Shown piece after piece: positions 27,345 through 36,552 of a stretch of 64,000 nt of DNA. This stretch comes from Emcibacteraceae bacterium (GTDB taxonomy: Bacteria > Pseudomonadota > Alphaproteobacteria > Sphingomonadales > Emcibacteraceae), in the NCBI GenBank assembly GCA_041396985.1, contig JAWKXO010000001.1:248001-312000 (forward strand). The letters run 5' to 3'. The notes below the pieces were generated by a model. That model was not told the DNA's origin and did not search any database. It worked only from the letters and a program-made list of their open reading frames with translations. Numbering within the stretch: the stretch's first letter is position 1; every line of letters begins with the position of its first letter. The translations under genes were made by a program, and so were the position numbers.

Positions 27345-27731
27345 ATGTCTTTATATGAATATACATATATCGCTAGGCAGGATATCCAACCCCAACAGGT
27401 TGATGCGATAACAGACCAGTTTGCCAAAATCGTGACAGATAATGGCGGAAAAATTGCCAAGACTGAGTCTTGGGGTCTTCGTACTCTTGCTTACCGAATT
27501 AAAAAATACAAAAAAGGCCATTATGTTCATCTGAATATTGATGCCCCACATGCCGCTATTGCTGAACTTGAGCGGAACGCCCGTCTTCATGAAGATGTCA
27601 TCCGTTATATGACTATCCGCGTTGATGAATTTGAGAACGGCGACAGTGTCGTACTTCGTTCAAAAGACCGTGACAGTCGTTCTCGCGATGATTTCTCATC
27701 AAATGACGATTATTCGGAGGAGGAAGAATAA
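27345..27731 (+). CDS. rpsF: 30S ribosomal protein S6
   Basis: Binds the 16S central domain with S18. 128 residues. Opens SLYEYTYIARQDI, then TESWGLRTLAYRIKKYKKGHYV and the conserved ELERNARLHEDVIRYM. The charged tail rich in Asp, Ser and Glu is typical of proteobacterial S6. AAGGAA precedes the ATG. First gene of the operon; its stop overlaps the rpsR start. Confidence 0.98.
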   Translation: MSLYEYTYIARQDIQPQQVDAITDQFAKIVTDNGGKIAKTESWGLRTLAYRIKKYKKGHYVHLNIDAPHAAIAELERNARLHEDVIRYMTIRVDEFENGDSVVLRSKDRDSRSRDDFSSNDDYSEEEE

Positions 27732-27991
27732 TGAGTACTGATCGCCAATCATCACAAGGCGGCGGCGCACGCCGTCCTTTTTTCCGTCGTCGTAAAACCT
27801 GCCCGTTTTCAGGTTCACACGCCCAGAAAATTGATTATAAGGATGTACGCCTGCTTACACGTTATATTTCCGAGCGTGGAAAAATTGTGCCAAGCCGCAT
27901 TACAGCCGTATCAGCCAAAAAGCAGCGCGAATTGGCAAAAGCCATTAAACGCGCCCGTAACCTGGCTCTTATTTCATACGTAAATCAATAA
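27731..27991 (+). CDS. rpsR: 30S ribosomal protein S18
   Basis: 86 residues, very basic. FFRRRKTCPFSG, IDYKDVRLLTRYISERGKI and PSRITAVSAKKQRELAKAIKRAR are the family signature. Start ATG 27731 overlaps the rpsF stop by one base (TAATG), with GGAGGA within the last rpsF codons as ribosome-binding site. Confidence 0.98.
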   Translation: MSTDRQSSQGGGARRPFFRRRKTCPFSGSHAQKIDYKDVRLLTRYISERGKIVPSRITAVSAKKQRELAKAIKRARNLALISYVNQ

Positions 27992-28002
27992 GGAGAACCA
28001 TC

Positions 28003-28641
28003 ATGGATATTATCCTACTTGAGCGCGTAACTAATCTTGGTAAAATCGGTGATGTGGTAAAAGTGAAAAACGGCTATGCCCGCAACTTTCTATTACCACA
28101 GAAGAAAGCACTTCGTGCAACCAAAGCCAATATTGCTCATTTTGAAGCTCAGCGCAAAGAAATCGAAGCCAATAACCTTAAGGCAAAATCGGAAGCAGAA
28201 GCAATTGCTGCTAAAATGGATAAAGTTTCAGTTGTTCTGATCCGTCAGGCCGGTGAAAGCGGACAGCTTTTTGGATCTGTTTCAGCGCGCGACATTGCCA
28301 TTGAACTTGAAGAAGCCGGTTATAAAGTTGATAAAAGCCAGGTTATTCTTAACCGGGCTCTTAAAACTCTTGGACTTTATGATGTTGCCCTTCGCCTTCA
28401 TGCAGAAGTCGACGTAAATGTGACTGTGAATGTTGCCCGTTCAGCTGCTGAAGCTGAAATTCAGGCTGCTGGCGGTGACGTTTCTGCAGATCTTAATGAA
28501 GAAGAATTTGCAGTAGAAGATTACTTCGAAAAAGAAGAAGATGCTGAAGCCGCCGTCAATGCTGACGCTGAGGAAGAAGAAGCTGCTCCTGCTGAAGACG
28601 CTGAAACAGCAGATGACGCAGAGGAAGAAAAAGCCGAGTAA
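28003..28641 (+). CDS. rplI: 50S ribosomal protein L9 with acidic C-terminal extension
   Basis: L9 binds 23S rRNA domain V and helps maintain reading frame. 212 residues, longer than the roughly 150 of E. coli. The N-domain is canonical (MDIILLERVTNLGKIGDVV, NFLLPQKKA), as are the long helix and the C-domain (SGQLFGSVSARDI). After about residue 150 comes an extension dominated by Glu, Asp and Ala. Such tails occur in alphaproteobacterial L9, but this one is long. A strong terminator follows. Confidence 0.97.
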   Translation: MDIILLERVTNLGKIGDVVKVKNGYARNFLLPQKKALRATKANIAHFEAQRKEIEANNLKAKSEAEAIAAKMDKVSVVLIRQAGESGQLFGSVSARDIAIELEEAGYKVDKSQVILNRALKTLGLYDVALRLHAEVDVNVTVNVARSAAEAEIQAAGGDVSADLNEEEFAVEDYFEKEEDAEAAVNADAEEEEAAPAEDAETADDAEEEKAE

Positions 28642-28662
28642 GCTTTTCGAAAAATAATTCTG

Positions 28663-28692
28663 AAAAAGGCGGGTTTTATACCCGCCTTTTTT
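28663..28692 (+). terminator. Rho-independent terminator after rplI
   Basis: GGCGGGT (28668-28674) pairs perfectly with ACCCGCC (28680-28686) around a 5-base loop and is followed by six T residues; an A run precedes it. It lies about 25 bases after the rplI stop. Confidence 0.95.
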
Positions 28693-28747
28693 GTTGCCGA
28701 TAGTCTGACACTCCATTAAGTTAAAGCAAAATACAGGGGACTATCAA

Positions 28748-30166
28748 ATGAAAAAAATTCTTTTATGTTTGCTAATTTGTTTTGGTTATAATGCGCCACT
28801 GGCATCCGCCCAGACGATAGAACAGGCAGAACATCTGGTAAGCGTATGGCTTGAGGCGCAGCGCGATTATAATGACTGGCCGAGCGTTTCAGTTTCATTT
28901 GTTGATGATCAGAAAATGATCTATGCCAAATCATTTGGATATGCCAATCCCCATACAAAACTTGAAGCAACACCGGACACTCTTTACCGAATTGCTTCAA
29001 ATTCAAAACTTTTTACCAGTCTCGCGATTATGCAGTTAAGGGATGCGGGAAAGCTTGATTTAAGAGAGCCGGTACAAAAATATATTCCCTGGCTCACTAT
29101 AAAACAGAAATACCCGCTTTCAGATGTGATCAGTATTGAAAGTCTTCTTACTCATTCAAGTGGCCTTCCTTATGAACCGAACCTGGGCTACTGGTCCTAT
29201 CGGGATGGCTATCCGTTTCCCGATCTTGAGGAGCTTAAAAAGGGTACCGCAAATCTTGAGACACTTTACCGTGCATGGGAGCATTACCAATATTCCAACC
29301 TTGGTTTTATTCTGCTGGGTCAGGTTGTCGAAAACGCATCCGGTATGAGCTATGAAAAATATGTTCATGATCACATAATAAAACCAATGGGCCTGAACAA
29401 CACCTATACCAATGTTGACCCCAAAAAACATGGCAAAGACCTGGCTATCGGTTACGGGGCGCTTGACCGGAAAAGAGAACGTATGGAAGTCCCCTTCATT
29501 GACGCCAAGGCGACAACTTCCGCGGCGGGAGTATCCTCAAGCGCCAATGATCTGGCAAAATTCCTGATGTGGCAGATCAGAACCTATAATGGTGCCGGGG
29601 ATAAAGTCCTGAACCAGAATAGTTTACGTGAGATGATGAGACCACACGCCGTCCATGCCGCCGAAAATATGGATGTGGGATATGGGTTTCGAACAATTTA
29701 CCGCAATGGTATTTCCTATATCGGGCATGGCGGGGTTTATGCCGGTCATACATCGCAAACCATGATAGAACCAAACCAGAAAATCGGGGCTGTTGCCTTG
29801 ATGAATACCCATTCATCAACCCCTCCGTTGCAGATTGTCAATAATATGATGGATATACTTGGCTCCGTGTTAAAGGCCAATAATCCAAAACCGGCTGAAG
29901 ACTTTTCAGAATATGAAGGCAGTTATGATCAGCAGCCCTGGGCTGATGAACTTTATATCATGCAATGGGGGGATGAGCTTATTTCCTTCTCGCTTAAATC
30001 CGGTCATCCGCTTGATTCCATCACCAGATACCGACATCTGGAAAGAGATAATTTTATCGCGCTGCGTGATGATGGCGGCGAAGCAGATGTCACAACATTC
30101 TTGAGGGATGATAATGGCAAGGTAATCAAACTAACAAATCAAAGTGATTACCTGACGCGAAAATAA
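28748..30166 (+). CDS. Exported serine hydrolase, beta-lactamase class C fold
   Basis: 472 residues with a signal peptide (cleavage near LASAQT), so periplasmic. The S12 active-site set is present: SxxK as IASNSK (about 81-86), YxN as YSN in YQYSNLGFILL (about 181), and HGG in YIGHGGVYAG replacing KTG. A C-terminal domain of about 100 residues follows the catalytic fold. Members act as esterases, D-aminopeptidases or peptidoglycan hydrolases; nothing here points to clinical-type beta-lactam resistance. It stands alone between the rplI terminator and dnaB. Substrate unknown. Confidence 0.88.
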   Translation: MKKILLCLLICFGYNAPLASAQTIEQAEHLVSVWLEAQRDYNDWPSVSVSFVDDQKMIYAKSFGYANPHTKLEATPDTLYRIASNSKLFTSLAIMQLRDAGKLDLREPVQKYIPWLTIKQKYPLSDVISIESLLTHSSGLPYEPNLGYWSYRDGYPFPDLEELKKGTANLETLYRAWEHYQYSNLGFILLGQVVENASGMSYEKYVHDHIIKPMGLNNTYTNVDPKKHGKDLAIGYGALDRKRERMEVPFIDAKATTSAAGVSSSANDLAKFLMWQIRTYNGAGDKVLNQNSLREMMRPHAVHAAENMDVGYGFRTIYRNGISYIGHGGVYAGHTSQTMIEPNQKIGAVALMNTHSSTPPLQIVNNMMDILGSVLKANNPKPAEDFSEYEGSYDQQPWADELYIMQWGDELISFSLKSGHPLDSITRYRHLERDNFIALRDDGGEADVTTFLRDDNGKVIKLTNQSDYLTRK

Positions 30167-30254
30167 ATGGAGATTGGTATTTTTCTATATTTTAATTGTT
30201 TAAAGGTGGCTTTGTAAATATACTGCTGCCTGAACAAAATTTTCGAGCAATTTA

Positions 30255-31781
30255 ATGTCAGACTATTCCGAAATTCCGATTATTCAGGATAATGATCGTT
30301 CAGAATCAGAAGAAAATGAGGATATTTCCTATAAGGAAATTCCCCATAACCTTGAAGCTGAGCAGGCACTGCTCGGGGCTATTCTGGTGAATAATGATGT
30401 GCTGGAAAAAGTACAGGATTTTTTAAAGCCTGAGCATTTTGCCAATGGCGCTCACAAAAAAATCTATCAGGCATGTCAAACCATGATTGAAAAAGGCCAG
30501 CTGGTCACGCCGGTTACTTTAAAGCCTTTTTTCGAAAAAGATCATATGCTCGCGGATGTTGGCGGCGGAATATATCTTTCCAAACTGGCTGCCTCCGCCA
30601 TTACAATCATTAATGCCCTTGATTATGGACTGCTGATTTATGATCTTGCGATCCGTCGCAATCTCATTGATCTGGGTACGGAAATCGTCAATAAAGCCTA
30701 TTCATTTCAGGTTGAGGAAACTTCGAAAGAGCAGATTGAAGAAGCCGAAAAGCAGCTTTATTCAATGGCGGAAAATGGAACGACAGACGGCGGGTTTAAA
30801 AATTTCAGGGATTCAGCCATTGCCGCCGTCAATGTAATTGGTAATGCTCTTCAGCGAAAAGGTGACCTTGCCGGGGTCACCACTGGTTTTGAAAGTATTA
30901 ACCGCAAAATCGGCGGGCTCCATAAATCGGACTTGCTGATTATCGCCGGACGCCCGGCCATGGGGAAAACGGCCCTTGCAACCAATATCGCCTTTAATGC
31001 GGCCAAAGCATGGAAGCACGACCGCGACCTTGGTGTTCCGGATGACCAGAACAAGGGGGCCGTGGTTGGTTTCTTCTCTCTCGAAATGTCATCGGATCAG
31101 CTCGCCAGCCGTATTCTGGCGGAACAGGCCGGATTGTCATCACAGGATATGCGTCAGGGTAAACTGACCCAGGCACAATTTAACCAGCTTTCCCGCGTTG
31201 CGATCGAACTGGAGGAATTGCCCCTTTTCATTGATGATACACCGGGCCTGACCATCGGCGCACTTCGCACCCGCGCCCGAAGGCTACAGCGCCAGCATGG
31301 TCTTGGACTGGTCATTGTTGATTATCTTCAATTGCTTAGAGGCACCGGCATCAAAGGAAAAGGTATTGAAAACCGGGTTCAGGAAATTTCCGAAATCACC
31401 CGGGGCTTAAAAGGACTGGCAAAAGAACTTAATATTCCCGTTATTGCCCTTTCCCAGCTGAGCAGGACCATCGAAAGCCGCGATAATAAGCGCCCATTGC
31501 TTTCTGATCTTCGTGAATCAGGCACCATTGAACAGGATGCGGATATGGTAACCTTTGTTTACCGACCCGAATATTACCATAACCAGCAGGAACCGGACGC
31601 CGGAACCCCGGAACATATGCAGTGGCTTGAAGAAGGGGAAAAACTTCTGGGCCTTGCAGAATTCATTATCGGTAAACAGCGTCATGGCCCGACAGGGATC
31701 ATCGAGCTTCAGTTTGAGGCGGAGATCACCAAATTCAGTGACCGCCCCCTAAGCCCCGAATATCACGCGGAAAAACATTAA
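30255..31781 (+). CDS. dnaB: Replicative DNA helicase DnaB
   Basis: Hexameric 5'-3' helicase of the replication fork. 508 residues. The N-terminal domain starts at IPHNLEAEQALLGAIL; the RecA-like ATPase has Walker A GRPAMGKT (232-239), the GFFSLEMSSDQL motif, Walker B LVIVDYLQLL and KQRHGPTG near the end. No intein insertion at the usual sites. Leads directly into alr with a 2-base gap. Confidence 0.98.
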   Translation: MSDYSEIPIIQDNDRSESEENEDISYKEIPHNLEAEQALLGAILVNNDVLEKVQDFLKPEHFANGAHKKIYQACQTMIEKGQLVTPVTLKPFFEKDHMLADVGGGIYLSKLAASAITIINALDYGLLIYDLAIRRNLIDLGTEIVNKAYSFQVEETSKEQIEEAEKQLYSMAENGTTDGGFKNFRDSAIAAVNVIGNALQRKGDLAGVTTGFESINRKIGGLHKSDLLIIAGRPAMGKTALATNIAFNAAKAWKHDRDLGVPDDQNKGAVVGFFSLEMSSDQLASRILAEQAGLSSQDMRQGKLTQAQFNQLSRVAIELEELPLFIDDTPGLTIGALRTRARRLQRQHGLGLVIVDYLQLLRGTGIKGKGIENRVQEISEITRGLKGLAKELNIPVIALSQLSRTIESRDNKRPLLSDLRESGTIEQDADMVTFVYRPEYYHNQQEPDAGTPEHMQWLEEGEKLLGLAEFIIGKQRHGPTGIIELQFEAEITKFSDRPLSPEYHAEKH

Positions 31782-31783
31782 AT

Positions 31784-32896
31784 ATGAGCGTGGAAAAGGC
31801 ACTGAAAAATTCGTCAGCTTTGCTCAATGTTGACCTTGGTGCAATCATCAACAATTATGAAACCCTTGCCGGACAGGCCAAAACGGCAGTTTGTGCTGCT
31901 GTGGTAAAGGCAAATGCCTACGGCCTTGGCATGACAGACGTCGCACCGGCAATATTCCATAATACCAGATGCACCACTTTTTTTGTTGCCAATCTGGTTG
32001 AGGCTGTCAATTTAAGGACCGCCCTGCCCAATGCGGTTATTTATGTTTTTAATGGTCTCTTCAGCGACCAGGTAGAAACCTATAAAGAATATAATATCCG
32101 CCCGATCCTGAATGATCTGTCGCAGGTACTATTATGGTCGGGAAGCCAGGAGCCCTGCGCCATGCATTTTGACACCGGCATAAACCGGCTTGGCCTTAGT
32201 GAACATGAGGCTGATAAATTTTTAAATTCCCGCCATAATCTTTATCTTGAACTGGTTATAAGCCATCTCGTCAGATCAGAAGAAAAGGATCACCAGACCA
32301 ACGAAATTCAGCTCGGGAAATTCAAGAAAATTGTTGAGGCACTTGGTGATGTGCCTGCGAGTCTGGCCAATTCCGGTGGGATTTATCTTGGGCATGAGTA
32401 TCATTTTGACCTGGTTCGGCCGGGCATTATGCTTTATGGCGGCAATCCGGGGCTTAAGCCCCTTCCCGCCGGCCTTAAACCCACTTTCGAAATCAAAGCC
32501 AGGATTTTGCAGATCAGGGACGTCCTTCCCGGTATGTCGGTGGGCTATAATGCAACCTGGACAGCGGAGGAACCCACGAGAGTCGCGCTGTTGAATGTGG
32601 GTTATGCCGATGGCACATTAAAGGTAAGCGACCGTAAAAGCCATGTCAGCATTCATGGTCATCTGGCACCGGTAATCGGCAAAGTCTCAATGGATATGAT
32701 TGCTGTAAATATTTCTGCCCCTGAGTTTGATAAAGTAAAGGTATCCGACTTTGCCGAAATTCTCGGGCCAAATATAACACTTGAAATGGCGAGCGAAGTG
32801 TCTACTTTAGGACAATATGAACTTTTGACCGGCATTGGCCACAGATACCAGCGGCGGTATGATAAAAACAATAAATTAGGGGCGGAAAATTTATGA
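31784..32896 (+). CDS. alr: Alanine racemase
   Basis: PLP enzyme interconverting L- and D-alanine for peptidoglycan. 370 residues. The PLP lysine is in VVKANAYGLG (about 43); the second-base region appears as VGYNATWTAEEPTRVALLNVGYADG, and GKVSMDMIAV is conserved. Second gene in dnaB-alr-mlaE-mlaF-radA; its stop overlaps the mlaE start (ATGA). Confidence 0.96.
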   Translation: MSVEKALKNSSALLNVDLGAIINNYETLAGQAKTAVCAAVVKANAYGLGMTDVAPAIFHNTRCTTFFVANLVEAVNLRTALPNAVIYVFNGLFSDQVETYKEYNIRPILNDLSQVLLWSGSQEPCAMHFDTGINRLGLSEHEADKFLNSRHNLYLELVISHLVRSEEKDHQTNEIQLGKFKKIVEALGDVPASLANSGGIYLGHEYHFDLVRPGIMLYGGNPGLKPLPAGLKPTFEIKARILQIRDVLPGMSVGYNATWTAEEPTRVALLNVGYADGTLKVSDRKSHVSIHGHLAPVIGKVSMDMIAVNISAPEFDKVKVSDFAEILGPNITLEMASEVSTLGQYELLTGIGHRYQRRYDKNNKLGAENL

Positions 32897-33669
32897 ATTT
32901 TTTGGCCGTTATCGGACGGGTTGCGATCTCCTTTTTACAGGCTGCCGGAAGGATTGGCTTATTTGCTGTTAGTGGCATTACCCATATGCTGACCCCACCC
33001 TATTATCCACGTGAACTTTTAAGGCAGATGATCAATATAGGCTATTATTCGCTGCCTGTTGTCGGCCTGACGACATTATTTACCGGTGCCGCCCTTGCCG
33101 TAAATATTTATGAGGGAAGCTCCCGTTTTAATGCGGAAAGCACCTTACCGACCATCGTGGTCATCGGTATCGTCCGAGAGCTGGGCCCCACCCTCTGCGG
33201 GCTGATTGTTGCGGGACGGGTCAGCGCCTCCATGGCGGCGGAGCTTGGGACCATGCGGGTTACCGAGCAGATTGATGCGCTTGTGACGCTTTCTACGGAT
33301 CCTTTTAAATATCTGATTGCCCCGCGCATTCTGGCAACCCTGATCATGATGCCGCTGATGCTGGTGGTGGTTGCTGATACCATCGGTGTACTGGGTGGTT
33401 ATCTTCTGGCCACTAGCAAGCTTGGTTTTAACAGTGGAAATTATATGAAATCAACCATTGATTTTCTGGAAACCATTGATGTTATGGCATCCCTCACCAA
33501 AGCCACCGTCTTTGGGTTCTTCATCGCGCTGATGGGCTGTTATCATGGCTTTAACACCCGTGGCGGGGCTCAAGGAGTTGGCATTTCAACAACAAATGCA
33601 GTCGTTTCCGCCTGCATTATGATCCTGCTTTCTAACTATGTTGTAACGGAGATGTTCTTTTCGTCATGA
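32893..33669 (+). CDS. mlaE: MlaE-type lipid transport permease
   Basis: Integral membrane subunit of an MCE-type ABC system that moves phospholipids between membranes. 258 residues with about five hydrophobic segments and the family core (VIGIVRELGPTLCGLIVAGRVSASMAAELGTM in the sequence, given here as landmarks ELGPTL and AAELGTM). Overlaps alr and mlaF by 4 bases each. The MCE-domain subunit MlaD and MlaC are not nearby; in alphaproteobacteria they are often encoded elsewhere. Confidence 0.92.
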   Translation: MNFLAVIGRVAISFLQAAGRIGLFAVSGITHMLTPPYYPRELLRQMINIGYYSLPVVGLTTLFTGAALAVNIYEGSSRFNAESTLPTIVVIGIVRELGPTLCGLIVAGRVSASMAAELGTMRVTEQIDALVTLSTDPFKYLIAPRILATLIMMPLMLVVVADTIGVLGGYLLATSKLGFNSGNYMKSTIDFLETIDVMASLTKATVFGFFIALMGCYHGFNTRGGAQGVGISTTNAVVSACIMILLSNYVVTEMFFSS

Positions 33670-34445
33670 CAAATATAGTTCCCAAAATAAGCCTGAAAGG
33701 CCTTCGTAAAACATTCGGTCCCAAAGTCGTACTGGACAGCGTTGATTTGGAAGTTATGCCCGGTGAAAGCATGGTAATCATCGGCGGTTCCGGTTCCGGC
33801 AAATCAGTAACCCTTAAATGTATTCTCGGCCTGCTTATTGCTGATGGCGGCAGCATTAAAATCGACGGACAGGAAATGATCGGCATATCAAATTCTGACC
33901 GCAAGGAAATCCTGACCAAATTCGGTATGCTTTTTCAGGGTGGTGCCCTGTTCGACAGTCTCCCCGTCTGGGAAAATGTGGCTTTCGGGCTTCTTGCACA
34001 GCGGCTTTATAACCGGGCAGATGCCAAGGAAATTGCCATTGAAAAATTGCGCCGTGTCGGCCTTAGCCCTGATGTCGGCAGCTTAAGCCCAGCGGAGCTT
34101 TCAGGAGGAATGCAGAAGCGTGTCGGCCTGGCCCGCGCCATTGCCGCCAACCCCGATATCATCTTTTTTGATGAACCGACCACCGGGCTCGACCCGATAA
34201 TGTCCGATGTTATCAATGAACTGATCGTCGAATGCGTGAAGGACGTGGGAGCCACTGCCGTCACCATTACCCATGATATGTCGAGTGTGCGAAAAATAGC
34301 GGATAATGTGGCGATGATTTATCACGGTAATATCATCTGGACCGGCCCCAAGGATAAAATTGACCATAGTGGCAGTGACTATATTGATCAGTTTATCAAC
34401 GGTAAGGCCGAAGGTCCGATTAAAATGGAAATCCTTAAAGGATAA
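33666..34445 (+). CDS. mlaF: MlaF-type lipid transport ATPase
   Basis: ATPase partner of the preceding permease. 259 residues. Walker A GGSGSGKS (about 40-47), Q-loop FQGGALFDS as in MlaF/Ttg2A, signature LSGGMQKRVGLARAI and Walker B IIFFDEPTTGLDP. ATGA overlap with mlaE implies coupled translation. Its TAA overlaps the radA ATG. Confidence 0.94.
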   Translation: MTNIVPKISLKGLRKTFGPKVVLDSVDLEVMPGESMVIIGGSGSGKSVTLKCILGLLIADGGSIKIDGQEMIGISNSDRKEILTKFGMLFQGGALFDSLPVWENVAFGLLAQRLYNRADAKEIAIEKLRRVGLSPDVGSLSPAELSGGMQKRVGLARAIAANPDIIFFDEPTTGLDPIMSDVINELIVECVKDVGATAVTITHDMSSVRKIADNVAMIYHGNIIWTGPKDKIDHSGSDYIDQFINGKAEGPIKMEILKG

Positions 34446-35815
34446 TGGCAAAGCAGAAACGCATATATGTCTGTAACAGTTGTGGTACCACATATGGCAA
34501 ATGGATGGGCCAGTGTGAAGCCTGCGGCGAATGGAACAGCCTGAGCGAGGAAGCGTCAGAAAATATGCCAACCGGCCTTGGCAAATCGGCTTCTGCCAAG
34601 GGCGCAATTATTGAACTTTCATCGTTAAAAGGGGAAGATGAACCCCTGCCCAGAATGGGATCAAAAATTGGTGAATTTGACCGTGTCACCGGTGGCGGGC
34701 TGGTTCCAGGGTCAGCCATATTGATCGGCGGCGACCCCGGGATCGGAAAGTCAACCTTGCTTTTGCAGGCGGTCAGCAATCTGGCCCGTAACGGGATCAG
34801 CACAGTTTATATTTCAGGAGAAGAATCGGTGGCACAGGTCCGCATGCGTGCTGAACGGCTTGATCTGGCGGATAGCCCGGTCTCGCTCGCTTCTGAAACA
34901 AATCTGCGGGATATCCTTGCCACCCTAAGCAAGGGAAAATGCCCCGATGTGGTGGTCATAGACAGTATCCAGACCATGTATGCCGACACCATTGAAAGCG
35001 CGCCAGGCACCGTCTCCCAGGTCAGAACCAGCGCACAGGAGCTGATCCGTTTTGCAAAAAAAAGAAATGTCTGCGTGCTGTTGGTCGGGCATGTCACGAA
35101 AGACGGCCAGATTGCCGGACCACGCGTGCTTGAGCATATGGTTGATACGGTGCTTTATTTCGAAGGGGACCGCGGACATCAGTTTCGAATACTCCGGGCC
35201 GTGAAAAACCGCTTCGGCGGCACCGATGAAATTGGCGTTTTTGAAATGTCGGATCTTGGTCTTAGAGAAGTTCCAAACCCGTCTGCCCTGTTTCTTGGCG
35301 ATCGTGACGGGGATGTTGTCGGCTCTGCGGTCTTTGCCGGAATGGAAGGATCAAGGCCCATGCTGGTTGAGATACAGGCTTTGGTTGCGCCATCCTCGCT
35401 TGGCACGCCGCGCCGGGCCGTAGTCGGTTGGGACAGTGCCCGCCTTGCCATGGTAATCGCTGTGCTTGATGCACGCTGTGGCCTTGGACTGGGGGCCTAT
35501 GATATTTACCTTAATGTTGCCGGTGGGCTTAAAATATCCGAGCCTGCTGCCGATCTAGCCGTGGCTGCGGCTCTGATTTCCTCCCTTTCCGGGGATCCCA
35601 TCGCCGGGGAAACCATTATTTTCGGTGAAATTGCCCTTTCCGGCGAAATAAGACCCGTCGGGCAGGCCGATGCCCGCCTTAAGGAAGCTGAGAAGCTCGG
35701 CTTTACGAAAGCCTTTATTCCGTCAAAAATGAAGTATAAAAATGCAAAAATGAAAAGAGCGGAACTCAATCAACTGATAAAACTTGTTGATATTATAGCC
35801 CCAAATCTGGAATAA
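34445..35815 (+). CDS. radA: DNA repair protein RadA
   Basis: RecA-like branch-migration helicase for recombination. 456 residues. The N-terminal zinc finger is CNSCG...CEACG (residues 10-31); Walker A is GGDPGIGKST (95-104); the RadA-specific KNRFG motif is present, as is a C-terminal Lon-protease-like domain (about 340-450, GEIALSGEIRPV). AAAGGA just before the ATG. Also known as Sms. Confidence 0.97.
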   Translation: MAKQKRIYVCNSCGTTYGKWMGQCEACGEWNSLSEEASENMPTGLGKSASAKGAIIELSSLKGEDEPLPRMGSKIGEFDRVTGGGLVPGSAILIGGDPGIGKSTLLLQAVSNLARNGISTVYISGEESVAQVRMRAERLDLADSPVSLASETNLRDILATLSKGKCPDVVVIDSIQTMYADTIESAPGTVSQVRTSAQELIRFAKKRNVCVLLVGHVTKDGQIAGPRVLEHMVDTVLYFEGDRGHQFRILRAVKNRFGGTDEIGVFEMSDLGLREVPNPSALFLGDRDGDVVGSAVFAGMEGSRPMLVEIQALVAPSSLGTPRRAVVGWDSARLAMVIAVLDARCGLGLGAYDIYLNVAGGLKISEPAADLAVAAALISSLSGDPIAGETIIFGEIALSGEIRPVGQADARLKEAEKLGFTKAFIPSKMKYKNAKMKRAELNQLIKLVDIIAPNLE

Positions 35816-35841
35816 TATTTTCTTTATGGAAGGATAAAGCC

Positions 35842-36483
35842 ATTAACGCAATTGATATTATAGTCCTGCTGATTATCGGCGCGTCCGTTTTAATTGCAAT
35901 TACAAGGGGATTCACCACGGAAGCCCTGAGTCTGGTGGCATGGGTGTTGGCTCTTTTCGTAACCCTTCAGGGCCATCCAATCCTTTTTCCTCATATTGTT
36001 AATTTTGTACAACCCGATTTTATGGCCAGCATGATTACCTATGCGGTTTTAGGTATACTCAGCCTGATCATTTTTAAATTCATAGGCGGCATGATCGGCA
36101 GAGCAATAAAGGAAAGCCATATCGGTGCACTTGACCGTGGATTAGGCATTCTGTTTGGTATAGCGCGCGGCATGCTGCTGATCAGCTTTGCTTATCTTCT
36201 GACCACGCCTTTTTTCTCGGCCGATGAATATCCTGAAATGTTTATGGAAGCAAAATCAAGACCACTGATTGAATATGGCGCCAGCATGCTTAATTCCATG
36301 AACCCGTACAGGGACGAGCCCCTATTTGAAGAAGGCCGTTTTGGCACTGAATGGTTCGGTATTCTTAAAAATGTGGCCCCTTCCTTCCCTTCCAGTGATA
36401 AAAAAAAGGACAGTGAAACCCAATATGACGATAAATCCAGAGAAGAAATGGATAATTTGATCCGCGAGGGGACAAAATCGTAA
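35842..36483 (+). CDS. cvpA: CvpA family membrane protein, apparent AUU start
   Basis: Inner-membrane protein with about four hydrophobic segments; in E. coli needed for colicin V export, and widely found upstream of purF. 213 residues if begun at ATT 35842, giving (M)NAIDIIVLLIIGAS..., which aligns with the usual start MNA(L/I)DI. AGGA lies 7 bases before that ATT. No ATG, GTG or TTG exists in this frame between the radA stop and GTG 35935, and a start at 35935 would delete the first membrane helix and the conserved RGF motif. AUU starts are known for infC and pcnB. The C-terminus is charged and lacks membrane segments. Confidence 0.82.
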   Translation: MNAIDIIVLLIIGASVLIAITRGFTTEALSLVAWVLALFVTLQGHPILFPHIVNFVQPDFMASMITYAVLGILSLIIFKFIGGMIGRAIKESHIGALDRGLGILFGIARGMLLISFAYLLTTPFFSADEYPEMFMEAKSRPLIEYGASMLNSMNPYRDEPLFEEGRFGTEWFGILKNVAPSFPSSDKKKDSETQYDDKSREEMDNLIREGTKS

Positions 36484-36552
36484 AAAAAGGTTCACAAAAA
36501 CGCCAAACCACAATATATAGAAGTGCAAATAGACCCCTAATGAGTTGGATTA

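Noticed and set aside
28748..30166. Class C beta-lactamase resistance gene
   Set aside because: It has SxxK and YxN but HGG in place of KTG, plus an extra C-terminal domain; this fits the broad S12 hydrolase family rather than AmpC.
30255..31781. Intein in dnaB
   Set aside because: DnaB is a frequent intein host, but the protein has normal length and an uninterrupted P-loop.
35935..36483. GTG 35935 as the start of cvpA
   Set aside because: It would delete the first membrane helix and the conserved RGF segment, which are encoded in frame just upstream after a good Shine-Dalgarno.
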